NCBI GenBank assembly: GCA_001683735.1
Contig: LUGG01000007.1
Coordinates: forward strand, 1,860,001 to 1,924,000
DNA from: Grifola frondosa
Taxonomy: Eukaryota; Basidiomycota; Agaricomycetes; Polyporales; Grifolaceae
Reading direction: 5' to 3'
DNA length: 64,000 nucleotides
This document shows positions 24,403 to 36,567 of the stretch, piece after piece; position 1 is the stretch's first letter, and each line of letters opens with the position of its first letter. The position numbers and the translations under genes are program-made. The notes under the pieces were generated by a model. It had not been told where the DNA came from. It did not search any database and saw nothing but the letters and a program-made list of their open reading frames with translations.

Positions 24403-25124
24403 ATGCACGCATACTACTTCGACAACATCCCCGGTGATCAGCGCCTTCCACACGACTCCGGGCGCCCTGTCTCTGAGAAAGCGCTGAGATCGCTCGGTGT
24501 TCACAACTGGCACATTCCGGTTGATAGCGAGAACTGGAAACAACGCGTGACTGATATCGCCGAGGAAAGACAGTGCCGCAAGTGCAATGACATTATGGGT
24601 ACGAAGGAGGCTATGGGAGACAAGTTTGACGAGAAAATGAAGACGTTCTTCACCGAGTGGGTTCTAATCTTTTCGATGAGGTTGTGCGGGTCTGATGCTT
24701 TGATAGGCATATGCACGAGGACCAGGAGATCGCATATGTCCAGGCAGGAAGTTGTTATTTCGACGTTCATGGTACGTCCGTCCTTTATTCATCATGAACC
24801 TATTCGTTGTGAACTAATGCTGCATCCCTTTTCAGAGCACACGACGGACGATTGGATTCGCGTTCACCTCGTTGCGGGAGATATGCTCAACCTCCCGGCG
24901 GGAATTTACCATCGCTTCACCGTTGACACTGGGAACAGTGCTCACGTGCTGCGCCTCTTTGAGGTATATGCGGAGTCTTCGTTTCGCTATGGTATGTGGC
25001 GCTGATATTTCTCACTCAGGATGAGGACAAGTGCGGTATCTATAACCGCGGCGCCGAGACGGATGCCAGTTCCTGCAGGCTAGAGTATCTCAAGCGATTC
25101 ACCGGGGTCGCCTTCGGTGCCTGA
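24403..25124 (+). CDS. ADI1: Acireductone dioxygenase (methionine salvage), copy 1
   Basis: This cupin enzyme oxidises acireductone to the 2-oxo acid precursor of methionine in the methionine salvage pathway. Four exons (24403-24656, 24707-24771, 24836-24963, 25020-25124) give 552 coding bases and 183 residues, the usual family length, with no frame break. The metal ligands are present: His86, His88 and Glu92 in HMHEDQE, and His132 in GIYHRF. The N-terminus MHAYYFDNIPGDQRLPH is typical. Introns are 50, 64 and 56 bp. Compared with copy 2 the last exon has diverged: DEDKCGIYNRG replaces the common DEPKW..HNR, and the region RQCRKCND has gained cysteines. The protein is complete but may be evolving faster than a normal housekeeping enzyme. 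Confidence 0.92.
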
Positions 25125-25517
25125 TCCGTGAATGAGTTTGTAACCTCGGTTACTTGTATTACCATGTACCAAGCATCCGCGTCATCGTTGGATTGTAACA
25201 ATATTGTCTTCAAAGCTCATCCGGTTCAGTCGATTTGTGGGATAAGCTGGATTTATTCATACCTCGAGTCCAAGTTAACCTTGCAGTCGAGTCGGATATG
25301 TAAGGAGAGCCGACGCCCACAATAGTTTGTATTCTGCTCCCAGGATGCTGTATAAATACGAGACGGTGTGAATTATAAGCTGTGGATATCGTAGCTTGCA
25401 ATTTCGATCTCAGACTGTGATCGGTGCCGATCAACTTATTAACTGGAGCAGCACGATTCTCTTCTGCTCCTCTCAAGGAATATTTGCGACTGTTCTAACA
25501 AGGCCCCACCCCACAGA
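25125..25517. other. Spacer between the two ADI1 copies
   Basis: It carries no gene. A TATAAATA at 25351-25358 and a pyrimidine-rich block near 25460 resemble the promoter of copy 1, so the duplication unit includes the promoter. Confidence 0.5.
25351..25358 (+). promoter_or_regulatory. TATA-like element of ADI1 copy 2
   Basis: TATAAATA lies 160 bp upstream of the ATG at 25518. It is followed by the pyrimidine-rich block also seen before copy 1. Confidence 0.45.
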
Positions 25518-26228
25518 ATGCGTGCATACTACTTCGACAACCTCCCTGGTGATCAGCGCCTCCCGCACAATTCCTCACTTCCAGTCTCCACCGAACTTCT
25601 CAAAACGCTCGGTGTTCTCTATTGGCACATTCCGATTGATAGTGAGGGCCACTGGCAACAACGCGTGAACGAGATCGCGGACGAAAGACACTATCGCAAT
25701 CGCGATGTGGTCACGGCTACGAAGGAGGCGATTGGAGAAAAGTTCGACGATATGATGAAGATGTTCTTCCGCGAGTGAGTGGCTCATCTTTTCGATGAGT
25801 TTGTGCGAGTCTTATGCTTTCGCAGGCATTTGCATGAGGATGAGGAGATCAGGGTATGTGGAGGAAGGAAGCAGCTATTTTGACATTCGTGGTACGTCTG
25901 TCCTACTATTCGCTAGAACCAATGCTACATACCCTTCAGAGCATACAACGGACGAGTGGATCCGCGTGCACCTCGTTGCGGGAGACATGATCATTCTCCC
26001 CGCTGGCATTTACCATCGATTTACCCTCGATAGTGGGGATAGCGCTCGCCTTCTGCGGCTCTTCAAGGTATATGCGGAATCATCGTATCACAACTGTGTG
26101 TTGCGTTAATATTCGTTACTCAGGATGAGCCCAAATGGGCTGCCCACAACCGCTGTGCTGAGACGGACGTCAATCCCCACAGGTTGAAGTACATTAAGCA
26201 GTTCCCTGGAATCGCCATTGGTGCATGA
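25518..26228 (+). pseudogene. ADI1: Acireductone dioxygenase, copy 2, with one frameshift
   Basis: This tandem paralogue has the same four-exon layout (exons 25518-25774, 25826-25891, 25940-26067, 26124-26228) and splice phases as copy 1. Outside one spot its sequence is closer to the general family: the ligands HLHEDEE and GIYHRF are kept, as are the DEPKWAAHNR and NPHRLKYIKQF segments. In exon 2, straight after the glutamate ligand, ATC AGG is followed by one extra G (run 25852-25854). This shifts the frame and brings TGA shortly after. Removing that base restores YVEEGSSYFDIR. A single G-run error in the assembly would give the same picture, so the gene may in truth be functional. Confidence 0.85.
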
Positions 26229-26517
26229 TCGGAGGAATAAATTTGTATCTTTGTTTGCTTGTATTACTACCATGTATTTGCGGATCCATTGAATCGTTAG
26301 CTATCCGGTCAGAGCTCACCCGATGCGGTCGATTTGTGGGGTTTCGAAGTTATATAAATAGCGATTGTACACGAGCACACTGCCGTGGGACGGTAGTAAT
26401 AATGGAAAATCACACCACTTGGGAAGGACGTCCTGTGCGCACCGCAATCATGAAACATTCGTCCACGTTTCGTTCCCTGCTTGCCAGAGTATGCCCACGA
26501 GTCCAGAATTGAATCTT
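26229..26517. other. Short convergent intergenic region
   Basis: It separates the plus-strand ADI1 copy 2 from the minus-strand DUF6533 copy D. No feature was recognised. Confidence 0.5.
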
Positions 26518-28264
26518 CTAGGACGTGTCGCTGCTCTCATGTGTCGGAAAGACTCCCGAGGTCCCTAACCTACTTACAATAACGATATCTCCTGGTTCTT
26601 CATCGAGCTCCATATTGCGGTGACGGCGAATAAAAGTAGAAGACGTATTTGTCTCTAACGAGGGCCCATGATCGAGCGGTGCTCCCAATGGGTCGATGAA
26701 GGTGGATGCAAACTGGATCGTGCCGAACTGCGGGAATTCCTGCGAGCGCATGAATGTCGCGCGACCAGTGTTGAGGCTGTCGTTTCCGAGTAAGCTCACT
26801 TCGCGGAGGTTCAGCAAGAATCGGGAGATGAGGATGGAGGTGAATCTGTGGGGTAGACAGGGAAATTAACAAACGGACGGGAGTATGTCGCCATTTTGGA
26901 ACGTACAGCTCTAGGAACAAGTTGCTCTCCGCGAATGTCTATGAGCTCCGGTTAGTACAGCTTGTCTCAGGAGACGATAACGAGTTCGACTTACATCAGT
27001 AAGCGTTAACGACATGTGGATGACGTTCAGGATGAGGGAGAACCCTTTGGGGATGGGTTGGTCGTCGCCTGAATGCACACATCAGAACCCTCAGCTCACC
27101 CGAAATACACCGTTCCTGTATGAAAAGGGTGTCGGATTATGAATTTGACAGTTGTATCGTGTGGTCGCATACCGTCTCTCAATAGTAAGATCCCAAGGTA
27201 TGCCCTAGTGCGAGCTTCAGCAGCCGCTCTGATGATCTCGTATGTCTTGAACCAAGTTGTCGCTAGCACCAATGCATCGGCGACGATGGAGCAGCTACAG
27301 GATATGACAACGACTGAGGACTTATATCAGAACTTGTATACTAATCCAAATAGCACAACTCACGTCTATAAATCGCATATAAGTCACGAGCCGAGATCAA
27401 TTGGTAGAACACGTACATGAAATTGGTGGATACCGTCACAGACGAGCTATCGGTACAATATATAGGAGCAGGTAAGTTCAGTGGCCTGTCCAACGTGATA
27501 AAATACTGATGAACTCTTAGTTAGCGGCATGTAAGAGGGGGCAAGATGGTTCGCTTGTTCGATTGATGACTTACGATATTGACGCCGATAGGCACAAACA
27601 GAAGCAGGAGTACGGATGACGCAAGTTGCCAGTTCCTCCCGCTTATGGCGAATGCGCGAAGACTTGAGAATACTTGAGGACATTAAGATAGCTCAGCAAT
27701 TCCTTTAGAAATGATTCGGCAAAGTCGTACCTGCCCAGACGCAATAGGGAAGGATATTGGAAATTCGGTAAATCCAAATGAGCACCGAGCAACTGGAAGA
27801 GTAACAAATCAAAATGTGCAGCTCCAGCGAAAGATATCCAATAACCTCTATAAATTAATCAGATCATGGGATCTCTGTGGCTGAGGGTGGCTCACCTGGT
27901 TGGTTTGCGGGAAGTAGGTGGGGATGTTGACGATGTACTGCGGGAACATCAAGTAGCGATTAAGTACGAAAATCGCGGTCGCGCCCGTTGCTCTGCGCCC
28001 CCATACGACTCTGACTTCGCGGTCGAAGGTGATGAGGTATTCATAGAAATATAAGGCTGTCGGGATTATTCATCAATAACGTTCGTGAACAATGGAATAA
28101 ACATCAGCGCGCACATATCACTACGCAACGGCTATGTTATCAGTGAGGCTGTACGAGATGCGATGAGTCGGTATTATCACACCGAGTCGAATCCGCAGAT
28201 GTCGAACGACTCACAGGTCCTGATATTCAGCAATCACTGCCGCGTTGTCAGTACCCGAAGACAT
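26518..28264 (-). CDS. DUF6533 multi-pass membrane protein (copy D)
   Basis: The start ATG at 28264 opens MSSGTDNAAVIAEYQDL, the same kind of short exon as in copies B, C and E. The next recognisable exon (about 28055-27890) gives YFYEYLITFDREVRVVWG followed by ATGATAIFVLNRY, the DUF6533 core. Downstream are DALVLATTWFKTYEIIRAAA with LLLRDG (about 27290-27175) and a last exon with LNLREVSLLGNDSLNTG, ending at TAG 26518-26520. It is head to head with copy C, about 1.04 kb apart. A TATTTAAAG at 28313-28321 (minus) fits a TATA box. No clear lesion was noted, but not all exon junctions were resolved. Confidence 0.72.
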
Positions 28265-28312
28265 GAAGACAGTCGAGCGAGTAAAATCATTGTAAACTTC
28301 TCAGCCCGGGCA

Positions 28313-28321
28313 CTTTAAATA
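28313..28321 (-). promoter_or_regulatory. TATA-like element of DUF6533 copy D
   Basis: TATTTAAAG on the minus strand lies about 50 bp before the ATG at 28264. Confidence 0.4.
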
Positions 28322-29227
28322 GTGCTACAACAGAGTTTCTGCGTGCTGCGGTGCTTAAGCCATGGGTGATCGTCAATCAGAAAAAGGTACAGGCCGTGGC
28401 GCTGCGATAAGAGAGATGACCGCTCAGGATGAGCTAGAAGCACTCACAAATGTTTCGAATCTTATTCCAGCGTCACCGTCCATGGCCTGATATTCAGTAA
28501 AAAGACAACTTGCGTCTGTGGGACCTGGGATCTTCAACGCGGCCGTTGAGTGTATATGTCGCACGATATCACAGGCAAGACCGAAACTTAGCTGGCGTGA
28601 CATAATCATTACCGTGATGCGACGAAGTTGCTAGGTCACGTGTATGTGACTGTTCGTGTCTGACTTTCTATCGCGGTCTGCGGACTACGTCCGAGGACCA
28701 GTAAATACAATATATGCCGCTCAATGACACTTGTACATACTGACGACCGGGAGCCCCGCTCAGATAAGACTACGCAACTACACAATCTCTGACCCATCAC
28801 CTCAGTCAAACACATCTCCTCTGTATCAGTTCCCCCATGCTGACCAACCCAGCGCAGGAGGCTCACAAACGCCAGCAGACAGATACCAATTCCCCGACCT
28901 TACACTAGCAGGGTAGGTCCCGTGGCTAAAACTACATTTCAAGACTGCACACTAGGAGCTGACAAGTTCTCTGAGCACAGACACATCACCATGAGCCAGG
29001 ACGTGACAGGAAGCGATTTCGCGGCCGAGGACAGGCAGGTAGGTACGGATTAAGCACCCCGGCAGGGACCCTGAGGGAACAATCTAACAGGGGGGGTGAA
29101 GACCGGTCCTCCGAGAGCTCACCATCACTCACATCTGCCCAGAGGCACAGCCACCCAGTCTTAACGGGCTCCGACTAGCCTGCATGTTCTTTTGACGCTG
29201 ATCGGTCGAAAACTCCGCTTTCCCCCA

Positions 29228-29233
29228 TATAAG
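29228..29233 (+). promoter_or_regulatory. TATA-like element of DUF6533 copy C
   Basis: TATAAG, within CATATAAGCCCC, lies about 75 bp before the ATG at 29307. It is followed by an A-rich and then a pyrimidine-rich leader, typical of basidiomycete core promoters. Confidence 0.45.
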
Positions 29234-29306
29234 CCCCAACCCAAAAAAAAGCCCTCCAGTCTCCGTTCCTACGAGCACGAGCACGACCAGCGACACCTCT
29301 CTTAAC

Positions 29307-31021
29307 ATGTCTTCGGATACAAGCGGCGCTGAAATAATTGAAATTTATAGCAGCGTGTATGTCCCCTATTGTCTCGTTGAAGATCTCTGCCTGATCCCTT
29401 TAAGCTTCTCGGGCAATATTTATATAGTTTCAGGTATTGGTGAGCGATCATATGAGATTTGAATATGCATATTTCGATCTCATGATCCCAGTGCTTGTAT
29501 TCTACGAGTACATGATTACGTTCGACAGTGAAGTGCGATTGGTGTGGGGTAAGAAGACCACTGGGGCGAACATATTGTTTGCCCTGAACCGGTATTCGAT
29601 GGTTTTCCAATCCTTCGTCAATTTGGCTACTCTGTTTCCATTGACGACAGATGAGGTATGTCTCATCTGAGGTCTATTATTCTAGGTGTGAACTGATTGG
29701 TTTGAAGGGGTTCGATATTTCTTATAGATCCTAGAAAATTGCTGACGTTGATCGGACTACAGTTGTGCAATCATGGGCTACTTCGCTGATGTCTTTCAAC
29801 TCCTACCAATCATAATCTGGGCTGGTAATACCTGTTTTTCATCTTTCCATCTTTATCTGACGTTACCGCGTGTAGCATTTTCAAGTCTTCGAACTTATGC
29901 CCTTTCAGGCCGCAATCGGACATTGGGTCTTCTTGTGTTCATATTGTCGTTAGTTCCCTTGGGAACAAATATGGTGCGTTTTGGACAGATATGAATCCTG
30001 TTACTTAAATACCATCGTCATCGTGCAGTATACGTTTACTCAAAGAACATTCTTTCTTGAACCGCCTCCTATATATTGTGCTTCGAACGATGGACCTCCT
30101 GCTGCAGTAACTGCCCGGTATGCAATTTGTTGCTGTACTATGCACTACCACTGATATTGGTGTTCGCACAGATGTATGTCCATGGCTGAATAATCCTTGA
30201 CCGTGCTCTCATGTTTTTCAGTGGTTACTGCCACGCGTGTATGCTTGATCATCGCAGATGCACTGGTACTCTTCATCACCTGGTGGAATACATTTCATGT
30301 CGGGAAGACGGCAGCCCAGGCGAATTTGCGGTCGTCTTTGGCGATGGCTTTGCTTCAAAATGGTTCGTTCTTTGAACGTCATTCATTTGCTGTCAAAATT
30401 GATAGCTTATCTCTGTGTAGGAACTGCCTACTTCGTGTGAGTTCCCACCCGATTTCGTTCTCCTTGCTGTTGAAGCGTCCACGACAATCGCGTAGCATCC
30501 TACTTATATTCAATGTCATCCATATTGCTCTGACTCTCGGCGAGGTAAGCCCTACGTCTACAATATTGTCTCTTCTAACTCTGACCACCTATTGTCAGCA
30601 ATTTACTTATCTTATCCTCTTAGAATCACCGTATGTATACTGCGATGTTCTCACATCTTCAACGACTCATTCTTGTTCCAGCATTTCATCGATTCTCATT
30701 TCTCGTTTCATCCTCAACCTACGTGATGTGGACACAACATCGGGGAACATAACATTGGACACTGGATCTCCTTCGTTTGTCCGTTCTCATGTCCCGAACA
30801 CGCTTGCATTTGCGCCGGGATTTGTGGAATCCATGGGCGTATCGCTTCATTTGGGGCCCCGCTCGTCCGAAGAATGCAGTACGATCTCGACATCAGATTT
30901 ACACGCAGTTGGAGATGAGGGCGAAGATGGCGCAATGGACCTTTCGGTGATAGATATCCACGCGGAAGGACACGCCGTTGAGGATGTGCAAGCGTCATGT
31001 AGCTGGGGAAGCACCTTATGA
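29307..31021 (+). CDS. DUF6533 multi-pass membrane protein (copy C)
   Basis: The start is ATG 29307 (MSSDTSGAEIIEIYSS), exon 29307-29354. After a 79 bp intron, exon 29434-29655 carries the core VFYEYMITFDSEVRLVW and TTGANILFALNRYSM. Later come FSSLRTYALSGRNRTLGL, VPLGTNM, VTATRVCLIIADALVLFITW with QANLRSSLAMALL, and a last exon from ILISRFILNLRDVDTTSG to an acidic, serine-rich tail ending at TGA 31019-31021. At the third exon (29762) the acceptor CTACAG leaves the frame one base out before CAIMGYFADVF. This suggests a one-base loss or an unusual acceptor. The rest reads cleanly. Function unknown. Confidence 0.72.
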
Positions 31022-33069
31022 CAGCTCAGTGGTGCAGTTGGCGCGATTATGTTTTTTTTTGTGGTTTTTATAAATCATGAGGGCTGTAATTAATATTAGG
31101 GGATAGAATCGTCCAAAAAGACTCTGATTAAATCAAATGCGCGCCGCATGAACATCCTTGTCATCGCATTCACCACCAAGCACTGAGGATAACCGGCTCA
31201 TGTTTCCGCCGATTACTAGGATAACGATAGCTCACCGATAGATGCGAGGGTACAATATGTAGTGACGACTTCACCTGATGACATCTTTGACAAAATAGAT
31301 AATCGTTAGTACGAGCAACGACAGGAAGAGGCCTCGATTTTTGGAAGCTGATTTGAGACGTACGACTTTTATACAGTATATATCATTCACAACGGCTGGA
31401 ATAAATTTAAATCCGGAGCATACACTGACCACATCAGCGCACTAGACCGGGATTTCGTAACATTGTGAAAGACCGCGCCCATAGCACAAAAGCTATGCAT
31501 ATCTGGCGCAAGTTAATGGTTTTCGTTCACTGAGGCTTCCACTGACGCCACAGGAAGAATAAATGCCAACGGCGCAAAAAGGGCTCAAGCACGGGAACTT
31601 GTATGGAATCGACAACATCGAGAATATAACGAAGTGGCGCTAGTCAGCACAAAGCCGCTCATCAGCACGCATGGTTACAGGCAAGTGAAACATGCTAACC
31701 AGGTATCACGCATTGCGATGGTGCAAGGGCACCTGAAAAAGCGACGCACAGTCTCCGCAGCAGGCTCGACGGAACACACACAAAGTGCGCAGGCGCATTG
31801 AATATCACAGGCGTCACAGCATGAAACACTACGGCTCGGCATGCACGAAACTTTGAATGTCAACATGTATGGCCATGACGTTATCAACATACGAGCGAAA
31901 AGTGGCCATGATTTTCCGGCCGGACTCGAAGACATCTACGGGACCCTTGATCCTGAGGTGCGCCTCTTCGCAATGATGCACAGAAACTGCGTTAATGTCG
32001 TGGATCGATGTCAGCTTCTTGTGATGGGTCTTGCAGCCAGTGAAACTCGGGCTACAGGCTGCTACAGGGTGACCTTCCTCGTGACCGCCACATGGGCGCC
32101 TGCGCTCACTCGATCGACGAACGATGACTTATAAGCTCTGTCTCGAGTCTTTCGTTCATAAAACTCCAGTCTGTTCTCTCTCTCCCCCTTTGTACATCAT
32201 TCCTCACTGTGAGACGCGATCCTTAAGGGGCCATCCTCTCCAAATTAGACGGAAAGCAAATCAACTTCTTGAAGCTTAGGTTCTCTCCAATGCGTGGTGA
32301 ACCTGGTATCTCTAGAATCGCTGGTGCCCTCATCTAGTATAGCTAGTGAGGGTGTGCATCACCCAGAATGAATTTTTGCTTGAGAGTCGAAGGTATGTGC
32401 AGCATTTTTCCTCCATCGATCTCCGAACAGAACTAATTAGTACTGACAGGCTGCTGGTTGGATTCGACGACATTAGGTTCCGTCAAACGCTGCCACCTTT
32501 ATGAATAACATCGCCTCCTCGACGCAAAACGTAATGCCATGTACACGCCTGAGGTAAGTACACACCTCATGACCACGAGCGGTTCAGTGACACGTGTGAT
32601 TATGGGCTGTCCACTGTTCCTATTCAGTGAAACTATCGCAAGTACACTTGGAGATCGCCCGATTCAGAATTTTATGCTCAAGACTACCATGGACCTCTGT
32701 TCTTGTCGCTTTCATCCACACGCGCGCGCGATCTCATTTTGCTGGCTGATGTTAAGAAGGCCGTGGGCTGGTGTACCTCTTTCTATTTATGATGCCTACC
32801 CTCGTGTGTACGAAGATAAACTTGAGTGATGAAGAGCAGGCCCAGTGTTTACTGCGAGAAGGTGATTCTGCACGCGGTGGTACATCCGCAGCCATCTGCT
32901 CTAGTTGGTATTTATGACAGTTGATGGACTCGCGAAGCACCGACACCGGTCTCCTTTGATGTTCAGCTTTACTGATTCATGGAACTCTCGCCATCGGATT
33001 CATATATATGCTCCCCCTCGTCTACATAACAGGAATCTGACCTACATCGCTACACAGTCACTCCCAACC
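31022..33069. other. Stretch without a supported gene
   Basis: Open frames at 31841-32134 and 32539-32829 (plus) are not recognisable and have no clear splice partners. A T8 run at 31051-31058 follows the DUF6533 copy C stop and may belong to its 3' processing region. The promoter of the next plus-strand gene should lie at the right end. Confidence 0.4.
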
Positions 33070-35763
33070 ATGTCATCTGTTACATCGAAACGACAATCTC
33101 GCTGGTTGCGTCCTAGCAGAAAGGTCCTCAAAGAACGTCGGTCGGACGTGGGGAGAGACCTGTCTACGCGGACATCGTCGGGGAGCGATCTGCCTTCCAC
33201 GTCGACTGATATAACAGAGCAACCTTCTACTCCACGACAGCTCGGCGTTAACTCTGCACACCTCACCCCTCCCGCGTCGTCGTCTGTTCATGGGCATCGA
33301 CGAACTCCACCTAGGAGGAGAGCTACATCAGGGTCCCGTTCGAGCTCCGGATCGCGTTCAGTATCGAGCACTCTAGGGATATCTACACACGGGACTTCGC
33401 GAGTCGCTTCAAGAGCGTCAGCTCGACTAGCAAGCTCTCGTTCTCGTTCAATTTCATCACCTCCTGGTAGTCCTATCCTGACTTTAGCTTCACCGCGTCT
33501 CCAACAAATTCCCTCGTTGCGTAGCAAAGGACGCAACATATATCCGATAATGTCTGTGCCTCGTTACGACAGAGGTGTAACCATGTATGCAGTTGTTCCT
33601 TCTTGAGGGCTCTGCTCAATGGTACGTAGCCCTAGGACACACTCGGAGTGCACGATACTGCCTATGACGCTGTCATTTTCACGGTGCGTCGTTCGTTTTC
33701 ATTAAATGAACATTGCTAAACTAAGCAAATCACAGCGAAAATATTCCATCAGGCTGGGTGTTGTGCACTCATCCGGAGGGTGCACCGTATTTCCACAACC
33801 CCACAAGAGTCAGTTCTCCCTTTATTGGAACAGAAATTCTCTCGTCGCTAATTATGTTCTCAATAGCGCATATATACCGATGCCGACATTCGCAACATAG
33901 AAGTTTTTACCGAAGTAAATGAATTTATAAACTACATCGAAATCGTGGTAGAGGAGAAAGGCATCAACCTTCCAGATGATATAGAACTTGTTGTTGACTT
34001 GCAGAACGACGCTGATGGACGAAATGGGTGGTGCTACTATTTCGTCCATCATAACAATCGGTCATTGTTCTGGCTTCATGAATTTGATGCAATGTCGGAC
34101 TTGGAGATGCAGGAGGTAGAATGTGAGATGTCGCCTGACCACACGAGTATGCCTTCAATGCTGTCACTAGTATATAATGCTGATTAACGACTTTCATAGA
34201 GCATCAAATCGAAAGTCGTTACTGGTATTGTTTATTTGGTGCGTGGCTGTTATAATTATTACTTCAACGAAATAATTAGCTGATAAGTTTGGTGTTTAGT
34301 CGCTAGTGACTCAGACTCGGACTGAATACCAACCTGTCAACAGGCATCACATAGAGATGTTTCCTCACCATCGCAGGATTTTGGACGGCGATGTTTCTCA
34401 ACTGATGGGTATCATTCTACACGCTAATATAGGTGAGTGATCCATCAGTGTTTCATTTTTGCTTATTTTCGAATGGCGTCTACGTGCGGACAGATATGAT
34501 CACTTCTACAACGTCAACGGCTATCTTCACCTCCGAGGACCTGACTAGGATGGCAGATTCTGTGAAGAGCGCAATTGGTAGGTATTCATTGCCAGTGAAA
34601 CTGTCGCATACCAATCCGATAATTTAGCACTTGGGGACAATGCCTACACAGCCTGCATAATAGGTGAGAGTTCAAGCACCACTACACTGTGATTATATTT
34701 TAACGCTTGCCGGATTAGGACGCCTGATGTCGATGTTCGGTGAGTGCGAGCGGACTACTACTCAGTGTCTAAACGCATTGAGGGTTCATTGTACAGCACA
34801 TCAGAGGTACCTCAGTTTCCATGGACAACTCTGTGCGCGTCTTAACAGGGGGCAGAGTGTTCACGGCGGGTCGCAAGCGCACACAATCTTCATTTCCATT
34901 TTTAGCCCATTGTTTTTCAATGCGCCCCGAGTCCACCTTCGAGATTTGGAAAAGGTTGCAATGGATGGACTTATTGCTCTACCATCGTGGAGTCAATTCA
35001 TGGGGAAGCTGCAGACGGAATGGCAAGAGATGATTCTCTACGTGCGTGATATCCAATGTAGTTTACAGATCTCGTTGAACTGATTCATGTGTGACAGGCC
35101 ACCGTCCTTCTTAATGCGAATGTAGCATTTCTTGCCATTCCCAGTGTTGACACCGGTGCCGACCATCGGACTCCAGAGCAGATCAGCAGTTATCTATCGA
35201 TATTGACCAGTATAGGGAGCATTCTCTCGGGTCTCTTGTTAATTCGATACCATCGCGTGAAGCCAAGAGATAAGGCGGCAAATGCTGTATGTCATGTTTC
35301 TTATTGTTCTCCATCCCGGTCTTGATAAATTCCCAGGTGATTCTCACCAGCATGAAACATCCGTCTCTAGGCCTGGGAATGCTCGCGCTCACCTACAGCC
35401 TCCCGTATGCACTTTTGATGTGGGGGTACGTCTTTGAGACATCATTTTGCATTGCTTATTGCTGACTTGTAAGTTAGCATGATGACCTTCCTTTTAGCAT
35501 TTTCTCTCGAGTGTTTTTTCGACACTCACGACGTTACCGCCATCTATACGACAGCCGCGGCGTGGATTGCAGTGGCAGTCCTGATTTTCTGGTGCATCTA
35601 TGTGATATCAGGGTGCAACACAACGATCACGTCTGTGCGAGAGGTAGTGGGATGCGTCATGGAACGCGCAATAGTGCAGATGAAGAAGAGCGTGAGGAAA
35701 ATGCGATATCACGTATCCTCTCACACTGTCGATCCCTCATCGATGGCAGCGCAGCATGTTTAG
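33070..35763 (+). CDS. WW-like domain / multi-pass membrane protein of an Agaricomycete-specific family
   Basis: About thirteen exons follow in order. The first encodes a basic serine/arginine-rich, disordered N-terminus (MSSVTSKRQSRWLRPSR onward). The second follows through RYDRGVTI and gives PRTHSECTILPMTLSFSR. A WW-like unit is GWVLCTHPEGAPYFHNPTR. Next are DADIRNIEVFTEV, then NGWCYYFVHHNNRSLFWLHE, then FTSEDLTRMADSVK. A long conserved block includes ARLNRGQSVHG and PLFFNAPRVHLRDLEKVAMD. Membrane-like segments follow (NANVAFLAIPSVD, YLSILTSIGSILSGLLL, LGMLALTYSLPYALLMWG, FLLAFSLECFF, AAAWIAVAVLIFWCIYVI). The stop is TGA 35761-35763. The N-terminal half looks cytosolic, the C-terminal half membrane-embedded. 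One junction (about 33685 to 33755) is one base out of phase. I recognise the family from other mushrooms but know no function. Confidence 0.78.
34187..34221 (+). repeat. Inverted repeat enclosing a 3' splice site
   Basis: The 10 bp arms aacgactttc (34187-34196) and gaaagtcgtt (34212-34221) are exact reverse complements. Between them lies the acceptor AG (34199-34200) of an intron in the WW-like gene. In the transcript this could fold into a hairpin presenting or hiding the acceptor. Confidence 0.7.
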
Positions 35764-36567
35764 CATCGGTTAGTTCATTTTCATTCCCTTCTCGTATGAT
35801 TTCGTTAATTGATGAGTAGGTTCTCTGCTAATGACATCAATGAAGAGTCGACTCAGGGCCTAAGTATTGTTGCACTGTTACGCTCGTCGTCGCCGCGGAC
35901 ATTAAGTTGTGGATGTATAGATGGCTCCATGCTAGTTCGGCTTTGAAAGCGAGTAGCACGGGAGACAGCAGACCATGTGGGAGCTCTGCATATTCTTGAA
36001 AATCCGATTTCATATTGTGACACTTCAGTTTAAAAGCAGTAAGATTTTGGACCTGAAATCCAACACTCTGAATACACGCACGTATCGATTATCATTGCAG
36101 CGTATATGCACCCAATTCAGCCCAATTTTTCACTACCCGAGCCTCATCATTCATAGCTTGTGCTTGCTAGATATATAAGGAGTACAATCGCTCTCGTTTC
36201 AAGCAGCAGCCCGCGAGTCCTCCTTGCGGTATGATGTCTTCGCTGCTAGATAATCTATCTGCATAGTTTGTTTGTGGGTATCGTTGAACTCATCGCGTCG
36301 TTGTCAGACACACGACGCAATAGCACTGAGCCTGTTCTGTGTGCGGGACGATACAAAGTGCTGTTGTTGAAAGGGAGCTAATCCCCAAACTGAAAAACAA
36401 GGAGCAAGCTCGACTCCACATCACCGAGGCGGCAGTGTAAGACTTTACAGTTCTCTTGTCCGGGGCATTCTGCTGTCAGATCTACTATTTGCCACTAGTA
36501 ATCTACGTCGCAACGTACAATGCATCCTGCGTCCTGTGCAGCCGTATCAATCGAGCTGATCCTCGCC
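35764..36567. other. Convergent intergenic region
   Basis: It separates the plus-strand WW-like gene from the minus-strand aldo-keto reductase. No gene or repeat was recognised. Confidence 0.5.

Larger units (their letters stand above)
28265..29306. other. Shared upstream region of divergent DUF6533 copies D and C
   Basis: No gene is supported. On the minus strand near 28495 a fragment (ctgaatatcag followed by an ATG) resembles the first exon of copy D, perhaps a small duplication. TATA-like elements point both ways: 28313-28321 (minus) and 29228-29233 (plus). Confidence 0.5.

Noticed and set aside
24403..25005. A single 200-codon frame through ADI1 copy 1
   Set aside because: It reads through two introns. 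Removing the GT..AG introns gives the exact family sequence and 183 residues.
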